Shown: piece after piece, positions 1 through 6,234 of the stretch | How the letters are laid out: each line of letters starts with the position of its first letter | Position numbering within the stretch: position 1 is the first letter of the stretch | Assembly (NCBI GenBank): GCA_031411235.1 | Contig: JANOAR010000141.1 | Location: 1 to 13,198 of the forward strand | Direction of reading: 5' to 3' | Length of the DNA stretch: 13,198 nt | Source of the DNA: JANOAR01 sp031411235 | GTDB lineage: Bacteria > Verrucomicrobiota > Verrucomicrobiia > Verrucomicrobiales > Verrucomicrobiaceae | Program-made: the position numbers and the translations under genes | Notes under the pieces: model-generated | Databases searched by the model: none | What the model was told of the DNA's origin: nothing | Seen by the model: the letters and a program-made list of their open reading frames with translations, nothing else

Positions 1-311
1 TGCCACAAGCCCTTGCTGCCCGCCCAAATCGCCAGCGCAGCGGCCACGCCCCAGCCACTCCATTGCAACCCATGCGTGGCACGAGCGATGAGTCGGCGGC
101 GATGCTCGCCGGCGGTGATTTTTTTCTGAATCGCGGCAAAAGAGCCTGCGGGCAGGGGCTGTGGCGCGGGGGATTGCGCAAGTAACAGCGCCGTAGCCAC
201 GTCCTCGGTGGCACGGACTTGCGACGCGCTGCTAGGCAGCAGGGCGCGGGCTTCGCCAGGGCTGGCATGACCCAGGGCGTGGAGGGTGGGGGTGGGGTCG
301 TTAGCTTTCAT
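1..311 (-). CDS. Putative anti-sigma factor, N-terminal part (cut by window edge)
   Basis: Reading the minus strand from an ATG at 311 gives 103 uninterrupted codons that run off the window. The ATG lies inside the end of the sigma-factor gene, giving an 11-base overlap (ATGAAAGCTAA contains both the start and the sigma stop). This arrangement is typical of a translationally coupled sigma/anti-sigma pair. The product begins MKANDPTPTLHALGHASPGE, then has an Ala/Leu-rich helical part to about residue 50. A basic stretch (GEHRRRLIARATHG, residues 68-81) is followed by a hydrophobic segment at about 84-98 (WSGWGVAAALAIWAG), a likely single membrane span. I infer that it binds the neighbouring sigma factor in the cytoplasm and holds it at the membrane. 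No zinc-finger HxxxCxxC motif is visible in the part present, so it would be a non-ZAS type. The identification rests mainly on position and topology, because the C-terminal sensor domain is missing. Confidence 0.68.
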   Translation of the reverse strand, partial: MKANDPTPTLHALGHASPGEARALLPSSASQVRATEDVATALLLAQSPAPQPLPAGSFAAIQKKITAGEHRRRLIARATHGLQWSGWGVAAALAIWAGSKGLW

Positions 312-1008
312 TTTTCCAGCGCAGGAGGGTTCGGAGTTTCTGCATGGAGCGGTGGATGCGGCTCTTCACAGTGCCAACGGGTTGACCGAATGCCTTGGCA
401 ATGTCGGTCAGCTCGTCGGGGGTGAATAAAGACGCGAGGAGCAGCCGCTGGTCGCCCAGTGGCAGGCAGTCAAAGGCTTGGCGTATCTCCTCCAACACTT
501 GCGCGGTGAGGAAGTCATCGCCGGGCGAGGCAAGAGCATGGAGCGCGGCTCCGTGGGCCACGAGCAGCGTCTCATCGCCCACCGAGATGTGGCCCCAGTC
601 CTGCCACACCGGGGCACGCAGCCGCCGCTTGCGCAGGATGTCGAGGCACAGCCCGCGCAGCAGCATGGCCATCCAGGAAAAGGCCCGCGAGCGCTTCGGG
701 TCATACTCATCTGCCTTTTCCCAAATACGGACAATGGTATCCTGCACCGCCTCACAGGCGTCCTCGCCATTGCCCAGCAGGCGCATCGCCATGGCCTGCA
801 AGCGCGGCCCCAGCGCCGCATACAGCGCCTCCAACGAACCCACGGCCCGCCGAGAAACGGCGTGCAGCAGATCAGCATCGGTATCCACCCCCGTCTCGCG
901 GACCAAGTGCAGCCCGCAGGATGAAAAGTCCGCCAGGGGAGCATCCGCAAGCCCCTCATCCGCCAGCGGCGTCGAGGTGTGCAAGGTGTAAGCGTGGGCG
1001 GAATCCAT
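301..1008 (-). CDS. ECF-type RNA polymerase sigma factor
   Basis: This 235-residue protein is a group-4 sigma-70 factor, which directs RNA polymerase to a small stress or envelope regulon. Region 2 lies at about residues 46-131: ALYAALGPRLQAMAMRLLGN, then GEDACEAVQDTIVRIWEKAD, then FSWMAMLLRGLCLDILRKRR, the usual core-binding and -10 recognition helices. Region 4 lies at about 165-232 and ends in a helix-turn-helix (TDIAKAFGQPVGTVKSRIHR) that would read the -35 element. The family norm is about 170-200 residues; the excess is an N-terminal extension of roughly 45 residues with no recognised motif. The ATG at 1008 is used; no good ribosome binding site is seen in front of it, and a start further inside is possible. 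The gene overlaps the putative anti-sigma gene downstream and is divergent from the DUF1080 gene. Family assignment is firm; the regulon is unknown. Confidence 0.93.
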   Translation of the reverse strand: MDSAHAYTLHTSTPLADEGLADAPLADFSSCGLHLVRETGVDTDADLLHAVSRRAVGSLEALYAALGPRLQAMAMRLLGNGEDACEAVQDTIVRIWEKADEYDPKRSRAFSWMAMLLRGLCLDILRKRRLRAPVWQDWGHISVGDETLLVAHGAALHALASPGDDFLTAQVLEEIRQAFDCLPLGDQRLLLASLFTPDELTDIAKAFGQPVGTVKSRIHRSMQKLRTLLRWKNES

Positions 1009-1134
1009 GAAGGGGCGTCGAGAACTATCCGCACAGAGGGCGCGGCGAGTTGCAACTATATCTCCAGTCTGGCCCTCACTCTAGCTGAAGAGCTAGAAAG
1101 CCCCTTCCCCGCTCCAGCGTTCCTTTGGCCCACC
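1009..1134. promoter_or_regulatory. Divergent intergenic region (sigma factor / DUF1080)
   Basis: This 126-bp gap separates the start of the sigma-factor gene (leftward) from the chosen start of the DUF1080 gene (rightward), so it must hold the promoters of both. I see no clear -35/-10 pair in either direction. It contains a 10-bp palindrome AGTTGCAACT (1048-1057) and a perfect inverted repeat at 1080-1097, both candidates for regulator binding or RNA structure. Promoter content is inferred from gene layout, not from a recognised box. Confidence 0.5.
1080..1097. repeat. Perfect inverted repeat, 7-bp stem
   Basis: The sequence TCTAGCTGAAGAGCTAGA folds into a perfect 7-bp stem with the 4-base loop GAAG. 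It ends 37 bases before the ATG of the DUF1080 gene. There is no T-run after it, so it does not look like a terminator. It may be an operator or a 5' leader hairpin; the function is unknown. Confidence 0.5.
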
Positions 1135-2472
1135 ATGAAACCCACCACGCTCCCGCTGCTCCTCGCGCTCGCCCTTACCACCACTGCCACCCTGCGCTCG
1201 CAGGACGAGGCAGGATTCACGCCTATGTTCAACGGCAAAGACCTCACTGGCTGGCGGCCCGTCAATGTCGCGGCGAATACCTTTCGCTGGGAGAACGGCA
1301 TGGTCATCACCACCGGCGTGCCCACGGGCTTCATGGCCACGGAGAAGATGTATGAAAACTTCATCGTCGAGCTGGACTGGCAGCACATGAAGGAGGGTGG
1401 CAACAGCGGCGCTTTCATCTGGGGCGAGGGCCTGCCCGCGCCCGGTGTGCCCTATGCTCGCGGCATCGAGGTGCAGGTGCTCGACCTCGGCTACGAGAAG
1501 AACAAAGGCGCGTGGGAGTGGTTCACCTCGCACGGCGATATTTTCCCCATCTGGGGCGCGACCATGACACCCATCGCCCCCACGGCGAAAACCGGCAGCC
1601 GCAGCTTCCCCAGCGAGAAACGCGTGAAGCCCTCGCCCGAGTGGAACCACTACCGCATCGAGTGCAACAACGGCGAAATCCGCCTGAGCGTGAACGGCAA
1701 ACAAGTGACCGTGGGCAAAGACTGCACCCCGCGCAAAGGCTTCCTCTGCCTGGAGAGCGAAGGCAGCGAGTGCCATTTCAAAAACGTGATGATCAAAGAA
1801 CTGCCAAGCACCGGAGCCACCCCCGCACAGACCGCTCGCGGTTACGAAGGCTTTCAACAACTCTTCGACGGCAAGACGCTCGCAGGCTGGAAGACACCCG
1901 ATGACGTGAAGCCCTTCTGGTCTGTCACCGGTGCCACCTTTCGCGGCAAAAACGATCCTGCGGGCTTGGACAAAGACCTCTGGAGCGAGGAAGCCTTCGG
2001 CGACTGCATCATCTGCGTGGACTGGCGCCTGCCCAACAAGCCAGTGAAAAAGCCCCTGCAAGTCGTGCTGCCCGACGGCAGCGACGCGCTGAATGCCGAT
2101 GGCAGCAAGAAGACCGAAGAAGTGCTCGACGCTGGCAACAGCGGCATCTTCCTGCGCGGTGATGCGAAGTCCCAGGTGAACATTTCCAGCCTCAGCATCG
2201 GCTCGGGCGAGATCATCAAGTATCGCACTGATACAGACCTGCCGCCCGCCATCCGCGCCGCCTGCGTGCCCAAAGTGAAAGCCGACCTGAAACCCGGCGG
2301 GTGGAATCGCTACTTCATCACCGTGAAAGGCGACCGCGTGACCGTGGAACTCAACGAGCAAGTCGTCATCGACAACGCCCAACTTCCCGGCCTCAAAGCC
2401 AAAGGCCCCATCGGCATCCAGCATCACGGCACAGGCATCGAAATCAGCAATGTGTTCGTAAAGCGGCTGTGA
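1135..2472 (+). CDS. Secreted protein with two DUF1080 (3-keto-disaccharide hydrolase) domains
   Basis: The product has 445 residues. The open frame extends upstream to 979, but the ATG at 1135 is preferred because it begins a clean signal peptide (MKPTTLPLLLALALTTTATL). Two DUF1080 domains follow, each with the concanavalin-like beta-sandwich pattern. Domain 1 (about 28-220) opens with FTPMFNGKDLTGW and contains GNSGAFIWGEG and IEVQVLD. Domain 2 (about 238-445) opens with LFDGKTLAGW and contains GNSGIFLRGD, ending GPIGIQHHGTGIEISNVFVK. Members of this family (PF06439) have been shown to act on 3-keto-glycosides or disaccharides, and the family is greatly expanded in PVC bacteria and Bacteroidetes. 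The equivalent of the EVQVLD strand in domain 2 reads SLSIGSGEIIKYRTD, so one domain may be catalytic and the other binding. It is a lone rightward gene facing the leftward L,D-transpeptidase. Export is inferred from the signal sequence; the substrate is unknown. Confidence 0.9.
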   Translation: MKPTTLPLLLALALTTTATLRSQDEAGFTPMFNGKDLTGWRPVNVAANTFRWENGMVITTGVPTGFMATEKMYENFIVELDWQHMKEGGNSGAFIWGEGLPAPGVPYARGIEVQVLDLGYEKNKGAWEWFTSHGDIFPIWGATMTPIAPTAKTGSRSFPSEKRVKPSPEWNHYRIECNNGEIRLSVNGKQVTVGKDCTPRKGFLCLESEGSECHFKNVMIKELPSTGATPAQTARGYEGFQQLFDGKTLAGWKTPDDVKPFWSVTGATFRGKNDPAGLDKDLWSEEAFGDCIICVDWRLPNKPVKKPLQVVLPDGSDALNADGSKKTEEVLDAGNSGIFLRGDAKSQVNISSLSIGSGEIIKYRTDTDLPPAIRAACVPKVKADLKPGGWNRYFITVKGDRVTVELNEQVVIDNAQLPGLKAKGPIGIQHHGTGIEISNVFVKRL

Positions 2473-2483
2473 GGGTTCCTCAC
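2469..2483. terminator. Small hairpin over the DUF1080 stop codon
   Basis: GTGAGG-GTT-CCTCAC is a perfect 6-bp stem with a 3-base loop that spans the TGA stop at 2470-2472. No T-run follows, so it is at best a weak or factor-assisted terminator for the rightward gene. Confidence 0.25.
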
Positions 2484-2674
2484 TCGCTGAGCACATTGTC
2501 GTATTCTTGGGTAGCTACTCGATAGCTGTTCATGGCAGCTTTACACCTCCGCCGCAGAACTGTGCGCTCGCCGTGAAGCTAGTAAGCCCACAAGTGTATG
2601 CGCTGGCATTCACCCTGCGCACCCGGAGGGGTACGCCATCGCTTAGACGCTTGCAAAACCGCACCACTCAGGCA
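2484..2674. other. Convergent intergenic region with a stem-loop
   Basis: This stretch lies between two convergent genes. It contains a possible stem-loop at 2617-2636 (GCG-c-ACCC, loop GGAG, GGGT-a-CGC; seven pairs with one internal mismatch). A competing TGCGC/GCGCA pairing joins 2599-2603 with 2617-2621. No T-run follows in either direction. I see no tRNA and no convincing small gene. Its natural role would be termination of both transcripts. Confidence 0.35.
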
Positions 2675-3286
2675 TCACGGCTGCACACGCACAGGCGTCC
2701 CGACGGACACGTTGTTGAAGAAAATCTGCGCCATGCGAGCGGGCATACGCACACAACCATGCGAGGCAGCGTAGCCTGGGAGGAAGCCCTCGTGCATCCC
2801 GATGCCACCTGTGAAGCGCATGAAGTGGTGCATCTTTGCCCCTTCAAATCGTGTGCCTGGAGGCATCTTATCCTTCGTCACATCAATATTCGTCACGACC
2901 ACATTGCCCGCTGCATCGACGAAGTCGCCGTAGAGGTTGGACTTATGCCACTGGTCTTTTTGCATCACTTTGAAGCTACCCATCTTTGTGCCGTGATTCT
3001 CGTCGCCACTGGAGATCGCCGACACACCCGCGAGGGTGCCACCTTTATAAAAATAAGCGCGCTGATCGCTCAAGTCCAAGACCACGCTCGCAGCCCCCGC
3101 GACGCCGTCGCCGTCCCAGTAGGACACCGTATCGACATTATTGGCCGAGGACTGAGGCACGGCACCCGAGTTGAAGACATCCAGATACTGCGTCTGCGAC
3201 ATAGGGCGCGGACCGCCTGCACAAGAGGCTAAAAAGACAGACAGAGCGAGAGCCGCGCCAGTGCGTAGAAGTGTGGTGAATGCCAT
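2675..3286 (-). CDS. L,D-transpeptidase (YkuD fold), probable lipoprotein
   Basis: The product has 203 residues. The open frame reaches back to 3367, but the ATG at 3286 is chosen because it starts a lipoprotein signal: a basic/hydrophobic N-terminus (MAFTTLLRTGAALALSVFLA) with the lipobox LASC, lipidated Cys22. A YkuD domain follows at about residues 66-202, with the hallmark catalytic sequence H165-E-G and then S175-H-G-C-V-R180, Cys178 being the nucleophile. Such enzymes form 3-3 cross-links in peptidoglycan or attach proteins to it, via an acyl-enzyme at the Cys, outside the cytoplasmic membrane. It supports a peptidoglycan-containing wall. It lies 96 bp after the FAD oxidoreductase, so it could be read through from that operon or have its own promoter; no clear promoter is seen. 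Family firm; cross-linking versus anchoring not resolved. Confidence 0.93.
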   Translation of the reverse strand: MAFTTLLRTGAALALSVFLASCAGGPRPMSQTQYLDVFNSGAVPQSSANNVDTVSYWDGDGVAGAASVVLDLSDQRAYFYKGGTLAGVSAISSGDENHGTKMGSFKVMQKDQWHKSNLYGDFVDAAGNVVVTNIDVTKDKMPPGTRFEGAKMHHFMRFTGGIGMHEGFLPGYAASHGCVRMPARMAQIFFNNVSVGTPVRVQP

Positions 3287-3382
3287 GTGAAGTGAAGAAG
3301 ATAAGGTGCCTCTGAGCCATGCCCAAAAGCGAGCGTGACCATCGAACAACGCCCCGGCACTGTCCACCGCGAAGTCATAGCG

Positions 3383-5716
3383 TTACGTATCGCGAAGCGG
3401 TTGCGATGGCTTAATCTTAGAATCCGAAGGTGCCGACGGCGGCTGGAGGTGATCTGGCACGCTGTTATTGTCGCGATCAAAGGGCAAAGGGTCGTCGCCA
3501 TTCTTGCGACCATCGCCATCGGTATCACCATCGAGTTGTGGCCAAGTCGTGTCGGCAGGGAGCCATTCGCCGCGCTGTTGTAGAATGCGGTAAAGGTAGT
3601 ACAGACACTCAGCACGAGTGAGGGTGTAGAGCTTTTCCTTGCTGCTCGCCAGGGTTGTAAAGGTCGGCAAACTCAACGCCGTGAGCCAACGATTCAGCGT
3701 GCTCCATGTGACCTGGCCCTGCGGCTGAAACGTCGGCTGCTGGGGGCCGAAGTCGCCCCAGGCGATCATCGCTTCGATCTCCTTTCGATCCAAATCTGCG
3801 ACGGGCACATCGGTGAAAAGTGGTGCGGCACCATACTCGGGCCAAGCCTTGGCCTCGGGCAACGCACGGCACAAGCGAGCGAGTGCGGCAGCAAGCTCGC
3901 GGCGCGTAACGGGTTCGTCCGGGTGGAGAAAGACGCTGTCTTTACCCGCTCGCCAGATGCCTGCGAGCGTCAGCATATTGGCCGCTTCAAAGTGGGCGTC
4001 ATCAGGCGCAACATCGTGCCAGGGCCAGAGCAGCGTGCCATGCCCACCCGCGCCACGCACGAGCTGGCGCTGCACTTCGCGAATGCGTTTCAGCGAGGTG
4101 GCGATGACACGCGGCTCAGTGCCATCGCGCAGCGCCATCGCCGCCACCGTGCCTACGGCAGTGCCGACGTGCATCATCTGCCCATGCAGTCGCATGGCAG
4201 ACTGCACCATGCTGCTGACGCCGATATTTTTCGAGCACCCCAGCAGCCCTTCCAGCTTCACGGGAACAAGACTGCGCAGAGGGAGCATCGCACGATCCGT
4301 ATGCGTGGACCAGTTGCGCGAGCCGTGGTGTTTCCCCACCCAGGGCTGCGTGGCATCGTCATTGACGAACTTCCGGCGCGTCGGGTGGAAGTCCAAGTTG
4401 AACTGCCAGCCAAAGATCGCATCAGGCACCATCGTTTCCGACCACAGTGGCTTCTCCACTTCGGTGCGCACATCCTGTTCGCGTACCATATAGAGCGCCT
4501 CCAGTCGCAGCCCCTCGCGGATGTAGGGCTTTGGCGGCAGCCTGTCGGCAGTGCCATAATCTTCGGCGAGCGCCATGTAGCGGAAGCTCTGCGGGAAGTC
4601 GCCCACACGATCATGCGCGGTGGTTTGCAGCCAATAGACAAACTCCAGGGCGCGTTGCTTCGCATCTTCATAGACGATGCGACGCTGAGCCGGTGTCATG
4701 TCCACGATGTTTTTTTGCGCAGCGCCCGCTTGGGTTTTCTCCAAAGCATCCACCACGGACTGCGGCAGCGTGCCCAGCGGATAGTCCTGCGCAGGCCAAT
4801 TCAGCACCGTCGCCTCAGTGCCAGGCGCGAGCTTGAAATGATACCGATCCACCATGCGCCGATGCGTGTAGATGCACCAACCCGCCGCATTGTAGATGCC
4901 GCCACTGCCATCCCACTCGCGCCACGGCGGCGTCTTCTGCCAGTCCGCGAACGACCGTTCATCGTAGCCAGCAGGCCGGGCGATTGTGCTGTCCTTGCCA
5001 GCCTCGCGCAGCAGCGGGCACCAACTGAGAGGATTCATCTCCTGCTGGCTGCCGGGATCGAGAGTCTCAGGAGCACTGGGTTCGCCGAATCTCGACTTCA
5101 AATCCGGGCCAGCCATGTAGCCAGCACCGCTGAGCCGGATCACATCGCCCCAGTCCGACGAGTCCACGGCGAGCTTGGCTTCAATCGTCAGGTGAGGCGC
5201 TTTCGACGAATCCGTGCGCTGAAATTCAACCCTGCGGACACGGCCCGCCTCCACCACCACCTTCATCGGCTCCACATGGCGCAGCACACGAATCTGCCCG
5301 CTGCCCTTCTCCGTGTAGGGAGCCAGCCATTGCTCAAAAATACGCGCCGCCGCCACAGGCTCGATCGTGTCCGTACCACACCAGCTATTCCCCGGCGTCG
5401 CGATGCCATACGTCAGGCGATTGTGCGCATGGATGCGCTCGACGATCTCCAGGAAAGGCCCACTGCGCGGGAAGTTCGTCCGCTTGCCATTCACCAGCGT
5501 CCACTCGTCGATGGGGCCGATACCCTGAGTGCAAAACTGCCCGCCCAGCCACTCAATGTCGTTGGTGAGCACGATACGTTTCAGCCCCAGCCGAGCCGCC
5601 TGCACCGCCGCCGCGCAGCCCGATTCATCGCCGCCGACGATGAGCAAATCAGTCTCGATCACTTCCGCAAAGGAAAGCCAAGGCAGGAGGAAAACCGAAC
5701 AAAGCAACCACCTCAT
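3383..5716 (-). CDS. Secreted FAD-dependent oxidoreductase with SLH-like segment and Asp-rich tail
   Basis: The product has 777 residues. It begins with a signal peptide (MRWLLCSVFLLPWLSFA). The FAD_oxidored (PF12831) fold follows at once: the dinucleotide-binding turn DLLIVGGDESGCAAAVQAAR (23-42, Gly28, Gly29, Gly33) and NDIEWLGGQFCTQG. The family motif LAVDSSDWGDVIRLSGA binds FAD further on. Members are often annotated as 'xanthan lyase' or FAD-dependent oxidoreductase and occur in glycan-degradation clusters; the true reaction is usually unknown. After about residue 580 the enzyme fold gives way to a segment resembling S-layer-homology repeats (FLHPDEPVTRRELAAALARL, then LFTDVPVADLDRKEIEAMIA and VTWSTLNRWL). 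At 729-755 comes DGDTDGDGRKNGDD plus DRDNNSVPD, like calcium-binding TSP3/dockerin loops. The start overlaps the upstream stop by four bases (ATGA), with GGGAG eight bases before it, so translation is coupled. Exported enzyme; substrate unknown. Confidence 0.9.
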   Translation of the reverse strand: MRWLLCSVFLLPWLSFAEVIETDLLIVGGDESGCAAAVQAARLGLKRIVLTNDIEWLGGQFCTQGIGPIDEWTLVNGKRTNFPRSGPFLEIVERIHAHNRLTYGIATPGNSWCGTDTIEPVAAARIFEQWLAPYTEKGSGQIRVLRHVEPMKVVVEAGRVRRVEFQRTDSSKAPHLTIEAKLAVDSSDWGDVIRLSGAGYMAGPDLKSRFGEPSAPETLDPGSQQEMNPLSWCPLLREAGKDSTIARPAGYDERSFADWQKTPPWREWDGSGGIYNAAGWCIYTHRRMVDRYHFKLAPGTEATVLNWPAQDYPLGTLPQSVVDALEKTQAGAAQKNIVDMTPAQRRIVYEDAKQRALEFVYWLQTTAHDRVGDFPQSFRYMALAEDYGTADRLPPKPYIREGLRLEALYMVREQDVRTEVEKPLWSETMVPDAIFGWQFNLDFHPTRRKFVNDDATQPWVGKHHGSRNWSTHTDRAMLPLRSLVPVKLEGLLGCSKNIGVSSMVQSAMRLHGQMMHVGTAVGTVAAMALRDGTEPRVIATSLKRIREVQRQLVRGAGGHGTLLWPWHDVAPDDAHFEAANMLTLAGIWRAGKDSVFLHPDEPVTRRELAAALARLCRALPEAKAWPEYGAAPLFTDVPVADLDRKEIEAMIAWGDFGPQQPTFQPQGQVTWSTLNRWLTALSLPTFTTLASSKEKLYTLTRAECLYYLYRILQQRGEWLPADTTWPQLDGDTDGDGRKNGDDPLPFDRDNNSVPDHLQPPSAPSDSKIKPSQPLRDT

Positions 5717-6141
5717 AGCTCGCGCTCCCAGCGAAGTTTGCGCTCCGATTCAGCAATGGGCTGGTCGTTGATGCTAGCAAAGCGGCGAGCCATGTAGCCG
5801 TGTTCATCGAACTCCCAGTTCTCATTGCCATGGCTACGCCACCACTGGCCGCCCTCATCATGCCATTCATATTCGAAGCGCACCGCAATGCGATGGCCCG
5901 TGAAAGCCCACAGCGTTTTCTTCAGCCGGTAGTCATGCTCCTTCGCCCATTTACGCGTCAGGAACTCCACCACCGCCGCCCGCCCATGCAGGAACTCCGC
6001 ACGATTGCGCCACTCCGTATCCTCGGTGTACGCCAGCGACACCCGCACAGGATCACGGCTATTCCAGGCATCCTCAGCCGCCTGGACTTTCTTCAGAGCC
6101 GATTCTTCAGTGAAGGGTGGGAGCGGTGGGCGTGGGTTCAA
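5713..6141 (-). CDS. DUF1348 (NTF2-like superfamily) protein, TTG start
   Basis: The product has 142 residues matching the DUF1348 branch of the NTF2-like/SnoaL fold (FTEESALKKVQAAEDAWNSR, YTEDTEWRNRAEFLHGR, FLTRKWAKEHDYRLKK, FEYEWHDEGGQWWRSHGNEN). The known family length is about 140-155, so it is complete. No in-frame ATG exists between the upstream stop and the conserved region. TTG at 6139-6141 is the plausible start and is preceded by GAGGA seven bases away, a good ribosome binding site. No signal peptide, so probably cytoplasmic. NTF2-like cups bind small hydrophobic ligands and some are isomerases or dehydratases, but no DUF1348 reaction is established to my knowledge. It overlaps the FAD oxidoreductase start by four bases, so the two are made together. 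Confidence 0.9.
   Translation of the reverse strand: MNPRPPLPPFTEESALKKVQAAEDAWNSRDPVRVSLAYTEDTEWRNRAEFLHGRAAVVEFLTRKWAKEHDYRLKKTLWAFTGHRIAVRFEYEWHDEGGQWWRSHGNENWEFDEHGYMARRFASINDQPIAESERKLRWEREL
5725..5729 (-). promoter_or_regulatory. Ribosome binding site of the FAD oxidoreductase
   Basis: On the minus strand GGGAG stands eight bases before the ATG at 5716, inside the end of the DUF1348 gene. It supports that start and coupled translation. Confidence 0.6.
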
Positions 6142-6148
6142 TCGTGTG

Positions 6149-6153
6149 TCCTC
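6149..6153 (-). promoter_or_regulatory. Ribosome binding site deciding the TTG start of the DUF1348 gene
   Basis: On the minus strand GAGGA lies seven bases before TTG (6139-6141). Most genes here lack a good Shine-Dalgarno, so its presence supports the unusual start codon. Confidence 0.65.
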
Positions 6154-6234
6154 AGTGGATGGTTGTTGCGTAGAAATAAGAGGAGAATCGACTGTGACCT
6201 CTCCAAACGTCGTGGACTCGTCAAGCTACTCGTG

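Noticed and set aside
979..1134. Upstream extension of the DUF1080 frame
   Set aside because: It would put 52 non-conserved residues before a good signal peptide and would overlap the sigma factor start; the ATG at 1135 is preferred.
1093..2496. 467-codon minus-strand frame opposite the DUF1080 gene
   Set aside because: Ala/Val/His-rich shadow with no recognisable motif; the plus frame has two conserved domains.
2484..2674. Possible tRNA or small RNA in the convergent gap
   Set aside because: Short stems are present, but no cloverleaf, T-loop or CCA-type end can be formed.
2507..3232. 241-codon plus-strand frame that covers the convergent gap and runs into the L,D-transpeptidase
   Set aside because: Most of it is antisense to a well-conserved YkuD domain. 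The part in the gap is short and has no recognisable motif, though it could be revisited by homology search.
3923..5797. Open frame of 624 codons on the plus strand opposite the FAD oxidoreductase
   Set aside because: Arg/His-rich mirror translation caused by GC-rich codons on the other strand; no domains, and the opposite frame has clear family motifs throughout.
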